From positions 44,153 through 108,152 of the forward strand of contig JAKOTN010000064.1 in the NCBI GenBank assembly GCA_029776255.1: a DNA stretch of 64,000 bases. The letters are read 5' to 3'. Within the stretch, counting starts at the first letter, position 1; each line of letters opens with the position of its first letter. This document shows, piece by piece, positions 38,271 through 47,131 of the stretch. The notes under the pieces are model-generated. The model saw nothing but the letters and a program-made list of their open reading frames with translations, was not told where the DNA came from and searched no databases. The translations under genes were made by a program, and so were the position numbers. This DNA is from Pseudomonadota bacterium. Its GTDB lineage: Bacteria > Pseudomonadota > Gammaproteobacteria > Burkholderiales > Rhodocyclaceae.

Positions 38271-38708
38271 AGGGGTTTTTCCGTTACCGTAAGCGTAAAG
38301 TCGATGACGCGGCTTGGTCATCCCTCGCGGTGCGAGGGCGGTGGGCGCCTGGGCGACGATCGGGGTCCCTGGCGTTGCTGAAAACCAAAAACGCTGGTGG
38401 CCGCGAGGTGCGTAGTGTACGTCAGAAGTCGTCGTTCGCTTGGCCGGAAATCGAAAACGCTTGCTGACTGTACTTGCGACGCTTGTCCAGCGGATCGATT
38501 CGCGTTCGGTGGGCCGAGTTGTCGTCGGCAAGGCGCGGCACGTCATTTTTCGGGAGCGTCGTCGTCGCACGCGGATCGAGGCGCTTTTGGACGTCATCGC
38601 CGACGATAACGATTTTTACGATTTTTTTACGCGGGACGCGCTTGAATGGTCGGCTTTTATACGGCGACAGGCATAGTCTTGTCGCCATTCCGTGACCGGA
38701 GAAGCCCC
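38271..38708. other. Divergent intergenic region before the KdpD-like kinase
   Basis: No credible gene is seen in these 438 bases. The right-hand half contains T-rich tracts (ACGATTTTTACGATTTTTTT around 38607-38628), a possible -10-like TTTATAC, and the inverted repeat at 38663-38686. Confidence 0.45.
38663..38686. promoter_or_regulatory. Inverted repeat in the leader of the kdpDE-kup operon
   Basis: GGCGACA and TGTCGCC form a perfect seven-base inverted repeat around ten bases, ending 22 bases before the kinase start codon. It could be an operator or an mRNA hairpin near the ribosome site. Confidence 0.35.
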
Positions 38709-40244
38709 ATGGAAAGCCCGACATCCCTTCTGGAAGACAGCCCGGAAAAATTCACCCGCGCACAGGGTTTCTTGCTGACGGTTGTCGCCTGCGCCGGAAC
38801 GACTGTCGTCGCCACGCCTTTGCTCGATTATCTCGACCTGGCGAATATCGTGATGCTGTTCTTGCTCACCGTGTTGTTGGTCGCGGTTCGCCTGGGACGA
38901 AACGCCGCCATTCTGGCCTCTGTGCTCAGTGTGTTGCTGTTCGATATCTTTTTCGTGCCACCGCGTTTTTCTCTGGCGGTAAGCAACATCCAGTATGTGG
39001 TGACTTTTGCCGTCATGTTGGCCACGGCATTGATTACCGCGCATCTCGCGGCCGGCCTGCGGCAGCAGGCGCGGGAATCCCTTGCTCGCGAGCAACGGAC
39101 GCGCGCGCTTTATCAATTGGCCCGTCAATTGGCCGGGACGCTCACCGTCGAGCAAGTGGTCGACATCGCGCGGGACTTCATCGAAAAGCAATTCAATGCG
39201 CGGCCGTTGATTCTGCTGCCCGATGAGGAGGAGCGCCCGCGAGTCGTTTCGCACGCCGATTCCTTGATGGTTGAAACGCATCTCGCGCAGATTGCCATGG
39301 AGGGCGGTCAGCCGGTTCGGAGCGAGGATGCGAGCGGCCTCGGATACGCGCAACTCTATCTTCCGCTGCGGGCCTCGATGCGCGTCCGCGGGGTGCTGGC
39401 CGTCAAGTTCGTGAGCAGCCCACCCGACCTTACCGCCGACTCGACCTCGCTGCTGGAGATCCTGGCCTCCTTGATCGCGGTGGCGGTCGAGCGCTTGCAT
39501 TATGTCGAGGTGGCGCAAGCGACCGAGGTGAAAATGCTGACGGAGCGCCTGCGCAGTTCGATACTTTCGGCGCTGTCGCACGACCTGCGGACGCCGCTGA
39601 CCGCGATGGTCGGCTTGGCGGATTCCCTGTTCCTTGTCAAGCCGGCATTGCCGGCCACGGCACTGGAAACCGCCCAGGCCTTGCACGACCAGGCCGGTCG
39701 CCTGGCCGGCCTGGTCGGCAATCTGTTGGACATGGCCCGCTTGAACGCTGGTGAGGTGATCTTGCGGCGCGAGTGGCAGCCGCTGGAAGAAGTGATCGGC
39801 GCCAGTATCAATCTGTTGGGCAACGCCCTTGAGGGTCACGCCGTCAAGGTCCAGTTGGCGGCGGATCTGCCGTTGCTGGAATTCGATGCCGTGCTGATCG
39901 AGCGGGTGCTGTGCAATCTGCTGGAGAACGCGGCCAAGTACGCGCCAAAGGGCTCGCCCATTGTGGTGACGGCCAAGGCGGATGCCGATGCCGTCGAGGT
40001 CGCGGTCATGGACCACGGTCCCGGTTTTCCGGAACAACGGCGCGACGATCTGTTCAAGATGTTCGTCCGTGGCGAGAGTGAGTCGAGCAAACCGGGTACC
40101 GGCCTGGGTTTGGCCATCTGCAAGGCGATCGTCGACGCGCATGGCGGGCAGATAACGGCCGATAACCGATTGGATGGAGGAGGTTGCATCCGATTCACGC
40201 TGCCGAAGGGCATTCCGCCAGTGGTCGAGGAGGAGTCGCGATGA
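38709..40244 (+). CDS. KdpD-like sensor histidine kinase lacking the N-terminal KdpD/Usp domains
   Basis: The 511-residue protein starts with four closely spaced membrane segments (~22-110, DUF4118 type), then a GAF-like region, a HisKA dimerisation helix with His291 (ILSALSHDLRTPLTAMV), and an ATPase domain (LLENAAKYAPKGSP, DHGPGFPE, GTGLGLAICKAIVDAHGG). This is the C-terminal two thirds of KdpD; the ~350-residue KdpD and universal-stress-protein part is absent. It starts at ATG 38709 behind GGAG. It overlaps the response regulator by four bases and is followed by kup, not kdpFABC. Confidence 0.9.
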   Translation: MESPTSLLEDSPEKFTRAQGFLLTVVACAGTTVVATPLLDYLDLANIVMLFLLTVLLVAVRLGRNAAILASVLSVLLFDIFFVPPRFSLAVSNIQYVVTFAVMLATALITAHLAAGLRQQARESLAREQRTRALYQLARQLAGTLTVEQVVDIARDFIEKQFNARPLILLPDEEERPRVVSHADSLMVETHLAQIAMEGGQPVRSEDASGLGYAQLYLPLRASMRVRGVLAVKFVSSPPDLTADSTSLLEILASLIAVAVERLHYVEVAQATEVKMLTERLRSSILSALSHDLRTPLTAMVGLADSLFLVKPALPATALETAQALHDQAGRLAGLVGNLLDMARLNAGEVILRREWQPLEEVIGASINLLGNALEGHAVKVQLAADLPLLEFDAVLIERVLCNLLENAAKYAPKGSPIVVTAKADADAVEVAVMDHGPGFPEQRRDDLFKMFVRGESESSKPGTGLGLAICKAIVDAHGGQITADNRLDGGGCIRFTLPKGIPPVVEEESR

Positions 40245-40933
40245 ACGCGGTTGCCGCCAAGGTGTTGATCGTCGAAGACGAGAAGCAGATTCGCCGTTTC
40301 GTGCGCATGGCGGTCGAGGAAGAAGGCTGTCAGGTTGCCGAAGCGGAAACGATGACGCAAGGCCTCATTGACGCCGGTTCCCGCAAGCCCGACCTGGTGA
40401 TTCTCGATCTTGGCCTGCCGGATGGAAACGGTATCGATTTGATCCGCGATTTGCGCGGCTGGTCCGATGTGCCGGTGCTGATCCTGTCGGCGCGCTCTCA
40501 GGAGAACGACAAGATCGATGCCCTGGATGCCGGTGCCGACGACTATCTGACCAAGCCCTTCAGCGTTGGCGAGTTGCGGGCCCGGGTGCGCGCGTTGTTG
40601 CGGCGGCGCAGCCGGAGCGGCGAGACGGTTTCGCCGCTGGTCGAGTTCGGCCGCGTCGCGGTGGATTTGTCGCGACGAGTGGTGACGCGCGCCGGCGAGC
40701 CTGTTCACCTGACGCAGATCGAATACCGTCTGTTATCGACGTTGCTGGCGCAGCCGGGCAAGGTGCTGACCCAGCGCAATTTATTACGGGAAATCTGGGG
40801 GCCGTCCTATATCGAGAGCAGTCATTATCTTCGCGTCTATGTCGGCCATCTACGGCAGAAGCTGGAGGACGATCCGACCCAACCCAAGCATTTTCTAACG
40901 GAAACCGGTGTGGGTTACCGTTTTCAACCATGA
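40241..40933 (+). CDS. KdpE-like response regulator (OmpR family)
   Basis: The 230-residue protein has a receiver domain with phospho-acceptor Asp56 (LVILDLGLPDGNG) and Lys of YLTKPFSVGELRARV, followed by a winged-helix DNA-binding domain (LTQIEYRLLSTLLAQPGKV, YLRVYVGHLRQKLEDDP). It closely follows the KdpE pattern. It is translationally coupled to the kinase (ATGA) and lies 11 bases before kup, so potassium uptake is its probable target. Confidence 0.93.
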   Translation: MNAVAAKVLIVEDEKQIRRFVRMAVEEEGCQVAEAETMTQGLIDAGSRKPDLVILDLGLPDGNGIDLIRDLRGWSDVPVLILSARSQENDKIDALDAGADDYLTKPFSVGELRARVRALLRRRSRSGETVSPLVEFGRVAVDLSRRVVTRAGEPVHLTQIEYRLLSTLLAQPGKVLTQRNLLREIWGPSYIESSHYLRVYVGHLRQKLEDDPTQPKHFLTETGVGYRFQP

Positions 40934-40944
40934 GGGGAAGCCGC

Positions 40945-42822
40945 ATGCAACAACAAGAAAACCGCCGTATGGCGACACTGACGCTCGCTGCGCTGGGCGT
41001 GGTTTACGGCGATATCGGCACCAGTCCGCTTTACGCGATCAAGGAAGTTTTTGGCGGCGCGCATCACCCGGTACCCATCACACCGGAGAACGTGCTTGGG
41101 ATTCTGTCTTTGTTTTTTTGGTCGCTGATCATCGTCGTGACGATGAAATACGTTGCCTTCATCATGCGTGCCAACAATAAGGGTGAAGGCGGCATCATCG
41201 CCCTGATGACCCTGGCGCTGCAAAAAGGCGTTGCCGGTTCGTGGCAGCAGCGCTTTCTGGTGACGCTCGGTTTGTTCGGCGCGGCGCTGTTTTACGGTGA
41301 CGGGGTGATCACGCCGGCGATTTCGGTTCTTTCGGCCGTGGAGGGGCTGGAAATCGTTACCCCGGCCTTTTCTCCTTATATCTTGCCGATCACGGTTGTC
41401 GTGCTGATCGCCCTTTTTGCCTTTCAACGTCGGGGAAGCGCCGGTGTCGGCGCCTTGTTCGGGCCGATCATGGTTCTTTGGTTTGCTGTCCTGGCCGCAT
41501 TGGGGGTTAACGCCATCATCGCCAATCCGGCGGTGTTGGCGGCTGTCAATCCCTATCATGCCATCCATTTTTTGCGCGGCGACGCCGTCCTTGGCTTTTT
41601 CGCCCTAGGGGCCGTCGTGCTGTGCATCACCGGCGCCGAGGCCTTGTACGCCGACATGGGCCACTTTGGCGCCAGGCCGATTCAATACGCATGGCTGGGC
41701 TATGTACTGCCGGCGTTGCTGCTCAACTATTTCGGCCAAGGCGCGTTGTTGCTCGCCGACCCGGCCGCGGTCGAAAACCCTTTTTATCTGCTGGCACCGG
41801 AGTGGGGGCGCTATCCGCTGGTGATTCTGGCGACGGTGGCGACGATCATCGCTTCGCAAGCAGTGATTTCCGGGGCGTTTTCGATCACTCAACAGGCGAT
41901 GCAGCTCGGTTACACGCCGCGACTGGCGATTCAGCACACCTCCGAAAATGAAAAAGGTCAAATCTACCTGCCGGCCATCAACTGGTTGCTGCTGGTTTCG
42001 ATCATTGCCCTGGTACTCGAGTTCGGCTCGTCGTCAAAACTGGCGGCGGCTTACGGTATCGCCGTCACCGGCACCATGCTCATTACCAATGTTCTGGCGA
42101 TCGCGGTCGCCATTCGTTTGTGGGATTGGAGTCCATCACGGGCGATCTTGGGAGCCTTGCCATTCTTTTGTATCGACCTGGGGTTCTTCCTGGCCAATTC
42201 GGTGAAGATTGCCGATGGCGGTTGGTTTCCATTGGTGTTCGGCCTGGCGATCTTCATCATGCTGACCACCTGGAAACGTGGTCGCGAACTATTGGGCGAG
42301 CGTCTGGCGGTCGATGCCATGCAATTGCGGCCGTTCATCGCCAGTATCGCCGCCGGTGGCGTGGAGCGTTTGCCGGGTACCGCGGTGTTCATGGCGCCGG
42401 ACCTGGAATCGGTGCCGCACGCGATGCTGCACAGTCTGAAACATTACAAGGCGCTACACGAGAGAGTGCTCATTTTGAGCGTGAAAGTGATCGATGCGCC
42501 TCACGTTTCCGCTTCGGAACGTGTCACGGTAATCCGTTTGGCAAGCAATTTTTGTCAGGTCGCCGTTCATTACGGATTCAAGGACGAGCCGGATATTCCC
42601 GAAGCGCTTGCCCTGTGCGCGAATGCCGGTCTGGACATCGACATGATGGACACCTCTTTCTTCCTCGGGCGCGAGACGGTCATTCCAAAATTGGGTTCCC
42701 GCATGGCTTATTGGCGGTCGTTGATTTTCGTGGCGATGGTCCGGAATGCCGGCAGCGCAACGGCGTTCTTCAAGATTCCGTTCAATCGCGTGGTCGAGTT
42801 GGGGTCGCAGGTCGTGCTTTGA
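40945..42822 (+). CDS. kup: Kup-family low-affinity potassium transporter
   Basis: The 625-residue protein has twelve predicted membrane segments and a C-terminal cytoplasmic domain. The signature GVVYGDIGTSPLYAIKEVF is near residue 20, followed by NNKGEGGIIALM and FYGDGVITPAISVLSAVEG. It imports K+ with protons. Of two in-frame ATGs (40930, 40945) I chose the second, because GAGGGG stands seven bases before it. It is the last gene of the two-component operon. Confidence 0.95.
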   Translation: MQQQENRRMATLTLAALGVVYGDIGTSPLYAIKEVFGGAHHPVPITPENVLGILSLFFWSLIIVVTMKYVAFIMRANNKGEGGIIALMTLALQKGVAGSWQQRFLVTLGLFGAALFYGDGVITPAISVLSAVEGLEIVTPAFSPYILPITVVVLIALFAFQRRGSAGVGALFGPIMVLWFAVLAALGVNAIIANPAVLAAVNPYHAIHFLRGDAVLGFFALGAVVLCITGAEALYADMGHFGARPIQYAWLGYVLPALLLNYFGQGALLLADPAAVENPFYLLAPEWGRYPLVILATVATIIASQAVISGAFSITQQAMQLGYTPRLAIQHTSENEKGQIYLPAINWLLLVSIIALVLEFGSSSKLAAAYGIAVTGTMLITNVLAIAVAIRLWDWSPSRAILGALPFFCIDLGFFLANSVKIADGGWFPLVFGLAIFIMLTTWKRGRELLGERLAVDAMQLRPFIASIAAGGVERLPGTAVFMAPDLESVPHAMLHSLKHYKALHERVLILSVKVIDAPHVSASERVTVIRLASNFCQVAVHYGFKDEPDIPEALALCANAGLDIDMMDTSFFLGRETVIPKLGSRMAYWRSLIFVAMVRNAGSATAFFKIPFNRVVELGSQVVL

Positions 42823-42855
42823 CGACCTGGGTTTTCATGGCGCCGGTGCGCGGCG

Positions 42856-44826
42856 TCAGGCGATCCGTTGGTTTCGTCGCCGAGGAGTTAACCATGCGAG
42901 GCTGTTTTGTCTGCGCCACTTCTTTTCCTCCGCCGGTGGGATCTCGCTAGGCGCGGCCGTTTCCGGCTCGTCGCTCGTTGATAACGAACACTCTTCGAAG
43001 TCGCGTTCATCCACCGGCATGCGTTCGTCGGTGGCATCGTCGGCGGCGGGATTGGTCAGGTCGCTTGCATGGAAGCGATTGCGGCCCTCTTTTTTTGCCC
43101 GGCAAAGTTGCCCATCGACCAGCGCCAGCAGTTCTTGTCGGTTACGCGAGGGCGGGGCGCTGGTGGTCAGCACGCCGCAGCTGCAGGTGACATGCGACGC
43201 CGTTCGCGATACGCGATGCGCAATGCCGCGGTTGGTCAGCGCGGCATGGATGGCCTCCGCGATGGCGATCGCTCCGCGGTGAGAGGTTTCCGGCAGGATC
43301 AGCAGAAATTTATCGCCTCCGAAACGTCCCACCAAATCGGCCGGTCGGTGCGCGATGTCGGCCAGGAGGTGGCCAATACTCTGCAGGCATTGATCACCCA
43401 CGACATGCCCGTAGGTGCCATTGAAGGATTTGAAATGGTCGATATCGATCATGATCAACGACAGCGCATGTCCGCTGCGGTTGGCTCGCTGGCATTCGCG
43501 GGTCAAGGTTTCTTCGAGGCGGCGCTGATTGGCGAGAGTGGTGAGTCCATCGATGAAACTTTGATCCGCGAGCAGACGATTGACGTCTTGAAGTTTTTCG
43601 TTGCGTTCCCGTATTTCGCGTTCGAGCGCCTCGGTGGTTTGAACAAGTTTTCGCGTGGTCTGTCGGTGGCCTCTTCGTTCGAGCAACAGGCTGGTGAGAG
43701 CGACGGTCAGGAATAAAACCAAAAGAGCCCAAGCCGTTGTTTCTTTTTGATGTTTCTCCCAAACGGCGGACGGGCGATTCAGGATCGTCGCGCTGCTCGG
43801 CAAATCCTTCTCCTTGATACCCCATGACTGCATCTGTTCCCAATTGAAGATATCGCCGGTCACGGCTGTAACGATTTGTTTATCGGCGAATAGATCCAAG
43901 CGACCTTCTAAATGATCCGTCGCCAATTTCCCGACCAGTCGACTGGTGCCGGCGGTGTCAATGGCGTGTCCGCCCAGCAATCCGCTCTTGATGTGCAGAT
44001 CCCACAAACCGAAAACGGGCACATTCGCCGCTTTTCGCACCCGGTTGGCGACTTCGATGGGGGTGAAGGTTCGACCGGTGCCGTCACGCCAGAACACGAC
44101 GTAAACCACCACGGTATTCGCCGGCAGAGTGGCGACCCGGGCAAGCATGTCCTCGTAAGAGAGATCGTTGGTGAATTCGAGTATCGGCGAGGGTGGCATA
44201 CTGCCGAGTTCGGATTTCATTTCCTGCACGGTGTGCGATACGTTGTCGTTGGTTCCCACCACGAATACGATGCGCGTGGTGTTGGGGAATAGCCGCATCA
44301 CCGTATCGATCGTTTTTTGGACCTTGAGTTTTTCCTGGATGAGGACACCCGGGCGGTCAGTCGTGGCAAGGTTCGGGCCACCGCCGACATTGGCCACCAC
44401 CGGGACTTGTGGAAAAAAATCGCGACCTTCGTGGGAAAGGAATTCGTAAGCGCCGCGGGACAGGGTGACGATCAAGTCGGGGGCGATGTTGGAAAACTTG
44501 TGGCGTAACAGCGCAAGGAGGTTGTTGCGGTGTTCCTGGCTGTTGAAGCGGTTGAGATCAAGGTGCTCGAGATAGATATCGTCGTCCCTGATACCGTGTT
44601 CTTCGAGCCATTTCAATAACGCGCCCTGTTCGGCGTCTGTAACCGGCAGGCCGGGTTGCGTACTCTGCAAGACCAGGATGCGTCTCGATGGTGCCTTGCC
44701 GGGCTCCACGGGGTTTGCCGTTGCGAGGCCGACAATAAGCAGTGAAAACAGAAATATCAAGAGGCGAACAACGCGCGTCCGCCTTCCCGCGGTGGCATTG
44801 CCGTACGGGGTTTGCCAGCGGTTCAC
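42856..44826 (-). CDS. ABC-substrate-binding-like sensor with degenerate GGDEF domain (first paralogue)
   Basis: The 656-residue protein has a signal/TM segment at ~20-38. A periplasmic domain (~45-360) resembles the ABC substrate-binding family PF04392 (RILVLQSTQPGLPVTDAEQG, FPNTTRIVFVVGTND). A second TM at ~372-392, a coiled coil and a GGDEF domain follow. The active-site motif is GGDKF (503-507) in place of GGDEF, so cyclase activity is doubtful, but the inhibitory-site RPAD (494-497) is in place. The start is the GTG at 44826, overlapping the stop of the upstream paralogue (GTGA) and preceded by AAGG. Confidence 0.85.
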   Translation of the reverse strand: MNRWQTPYGNATAGRRTRVVRLLIFLFSLLIVGLATANPVEPGKAPSRRILVLQSTQPGLPVTDAEQGALLKWLEEHGIRDDDIYLEHLDLNRFNSQEHRNNLLALLRHKFSNIAPDLIVTLSRGAYEFLSHEGRDFFPQVPVVANVGGGPNLATTDRPGVLIQEKLKVQKTIDTVMRLFPNTTRIVFVVGTNDNVSHTVQEMKSELGSMPPSPILEFTNDLSYEDMLARVATLPANTVVVYVVFWRDGTGRTFTPIEVANRVRKAANVPVFGLWDLHIKSGLLGGHAIDTAGTSRLVGKLATDHLEGRLDLFADKQIVTAVTGDIFNWEQMQSWGIKEKDLPSSATILNRPSAVWEKHQKETTAWALLVLFLTVALTSLLLERRGHRQTTRKLVQTTEALEREIRERNEKLQDVNRLLADQSFIDGLTTLANQRRLEETLTRECQRANRSGHALSLIMIDIDHFKSFNGTYGHVVGDQCLQSIGHLLADIAHRPADLVGRFGGDKFLLILPETSHRGAIAIAEAIHAALTNRGIAHRVSRTASHVTCSCGVLTTSAPPSRNRQELLALVDGQLCRAKKEGRNRFHASDLTNPAADDATDERMPVDERDFEECSLSTSDEPETAAPSEIPPAEEKKWRRQNSLAWLTPRRRNQRIA

Positions 44827-46811
44827 GCGCCCGCGCCTTGCGGCCGGATGGTGGCGGCGGGGGGAGGGCGACAAATCATGGCGCATTTTTCCGATCCGTC
44901 ACCCCGGTCTGCCGTGACGACGGCGCCGCTCGCGGTGTCCGTCAGGTCCAGGGCGCAAATGCGATCGTATCCTTCGGTTCTTGCGCGTTGAACTTGTTGA
45001 TCGACCAAGGCCAGCAGTTCGCGGGTATTGCGCGGCGGAGGGGTGCTGCTGGTCAATACACCCATACAGCAGGTGACGACCGGCGCTCCGGCCGAGGGAT
45101 CGTCGGGAAAGGCGCAGGCGGCGATGGCCTCGCGCAAGGCGTGCGCAAGCTCCATGGCGCCGTGGTGCGGCGTTTCCGGAAGCAGCAACAGGATCACATC
45201 GTCGTCGAAACGCGTCGCCAGATCGGCCGGTCGATGCACCACGGCAAGGACGGCTTCGCTAACCATGCGCAGGCACTCGTTGCCCGCCTCGTCGCCATGG
45301 GTCTCCCGGAATGTCTTGAAGCGATCAATGGCGATCATGAGCATCGATAACGGCAGATGAGTGCGGTTGGCGCGCCGACATTCGCTGAACAAAATTTCGT
45401 CGAGGCGGTGACGGCTGGCAAGTCCGGTGATGTCGTCCACAAAACGCAATTCGGCAAGGCGATTCCTGGCGGTGCGCAGTTGCGCCGTGCCGTCCAGGAG
45501 CTTGCGCGTCAATTCTTCGTGGTGCTGTTTGGTTGCCGTTTCGATGACAAGACGTCGTTTCTTTTGCCGCAGCAACGTTCCGACGGCGCCGAGCAGCACC
45601 AATAGCGTCGCCAAGCCGATCAGAATTTCGCGGGAATATTCCCAGATGGTCGCGGGTCGATTCAGAAAGATCGCGTCGCTGGGCACGGCGCTCGGCGAAA
45701 TGTTCCAGCGCTGTATCTGCTGCCAATCGAACATGTACGTGCTGGCGGCGCTGAACAGGCGACCGGTTTTGTCCAACGAGAGGCGACCTTGCAGGTAGGC
45801 GATACTGAGTTCGCCGATTTCCTGGCCGATAGCGTCCGTGTCGACGACCTTGCCGCCCAGCAGGCCCTGTCGGATACTCATGTCCGACAGGCCAAAAGCC
45901 GGAACCTTGGCTGTCGCGACCAGTTGACGCGCCACCTCGGCGGGCGTGAAGCGTTGGCCGTCGATATCCCGCCAATACGGACCCTGGATGATCACGCTGT
46001 CGTCCGGCAGCGTGATCACCCGCGCCAACATCGCCGCGTGTGTCATTTCGGCGGTGCAAGCGACCGAGACCGACGACGGAAGATCGCCGAGTTCGTTGCG
46101 CACACGCTCGGCGCAGGGCAGTTGAGTGTCGTTCGCGCCGACGACGTAAAGCAAGCGGGTGGTGTTCGGGAACAAGTTCAGCGCCAGGCCGGCCGTCGCG
46201 CGCGTGTCCACGGCGGCGCTGATCTGGGCGCTCTTCCGGCCGATGCGCGGGAGTTCACGATGGTCATCGGTTACCGCCAAAACCGGAATTTCCGGGAACA
46301 GGTCGACACCGTCGTTGGCGAGGAAGTCAAAGGATGGACGATGAACGGCGACGATCAAGTTTGGCTTGGCCGTGGCGAATTTTTTTCGCAACAGTCTGAG
46401 AAGATGTGCCCGGTGAGCCACGTCGTTTATCCGCAGCAAGTCAAGGTGCTCAAAAAAAATGTTGTCGCGACTAATTCCATTATTTGTTAACGTCTTTAAC
46501 AGCGATTTCTGTAGGGTGTCGGTGAGGTGAAGACCCGCCTGCGTGCTTTGCAGGATCAAAATTCGTTTGGACTGAAGAGGCGAGTCGCTGGCTCGCGGCA
46601 TGGCGATGGCGAGCGGTAGAAGACCCAGCAGCGTCAGAGCGGCGCACAGCAGGCCTGACCAGATGCGCCTGGCGATGAACGATGATCGTAGCGAGGTGTT
46701 CGGCAACGGCTGCATCACCGGCACCGGTTCCCCGGCGGCTCCATCGAAACCCGTCAACAGCGGAAATTTCCGGGCACGCTTGACCGCGCTCGGTAAGAAC
46801 GGATTATTCAC
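44823..46811 (-). CDS. ABC-substrate-binding-like sensor with strongly degenerate GGDEF domain (second paralogue)
   Basis: The 662-residue paralogue of the downstream gene has the same layout: TM, periplasmic PF04392-like domain (RILILQSTQAGLHLTDTLQ, LFPNTTRLLYVVGAND), TM, coiled coil, GGDEF-like domain. The signature is DDDVI at 536-540, with both glycines lost, so it cannot be an active diguanylate cyclase. The I-site RPAD (527-530) is kept at the canonical five-residue spacing. It starts at a GTG (46811) behind GAGGGA. The pair is coupled by a GTGA overlap. Confidence 0.85.
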   Translation of the reverse strand: MNNPFLPSAVKRARKFPLLTGFDGAAGEPVPVMQPLPNTSLRSSFIARRIWSGLLCAALTLLGLLPLAIAMPRASDSPLQSKRILILQSTQAGLHLTDTLQKSLLKTLTNNGISRDNIFFEHLDLLRINDVAHRAHLLRLLRKKFATAKPNLIVAVHRPSFDFLANDGVDLFPEIPVLAVTDDHRELPRIGRKSAQISAAVDTRATAGLALNLFPNTTRLLYVVGANDTQLPCAERVRNELGDLPSSVSVACTAEMTHAAMLARVITLPDDSVIIQGPYWRDIDGQRFTPAEVARQLVATAKVPAFGLSDMSIRQGLLGGKVVDTDAIGQEIGELSIAYLQGRLSLDKTGRLFSAASTYMFDWQQIQRWNISPSAVPSDAIFLNRPATIWEYSREILIGLATLLVLLGAVGTLLRQKKRRLVIETATKQHHEELTRKLLDGTAQLRTARNRLAELRFVDDITGLASRHRLDEILFSECRRANRTHLPLSMLMIAIDRFKTFRETHGDEAGNECLRMVSEAVLAVVHRPADLATRFDDDVILLLLPETPHHGAMELAHALREAIAACAFPDDPSAGAPVVTCCMGVLTSSTPPPRNTRELLALVDQQVQRARTEGYDRICALDLTDTASGAVVTADRGDGSEKCAMICRPPPAATIRPQGAGA

Positions 46812-47131
46812 GATTCCCTCGTTTTGATGAGCCGCTCACCCGCGGAGTACATGGCCAGGGACCCGCGCGTTTTCGGTTGTGATTTTCTGACAAGATGGAA
46901 ATTTGCCTTGTGCCGTCGTTTTGCTGGCGGCGCTGACTATTTATCTAATTTAGCAGAAAAATTTTTATTTTCAGGTGGTGTGTGTGGGAATTGAACCGTT
47001 TCCGGGGGCACGACAAGGCCGGCGGACGCTCGACGCGCGGAGAGTCGATTCGGCTGTTGAACAAATCGCTGGCGATTGACTTTCGACGTTTCGGTGACTG
47101 ACGTCGTGCGGCCGCAATTTCCGGTGAGCGG
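46812..47131. other. Gap between the GGDEF pair and the ComB-like gene
   Basis: A strongly AT-rich stretch at about 46935-46982 stands out and is a good place for the promoter of the GGDEF pair on the minus strand. No gene is seen. Confidence 0.45.

Noticed and set aside
38616..40142. 508-codon minus-strand open frame opposite the KdpD-like kinase
   Set aside because: Antisense of a gene with complete kinase motifs.
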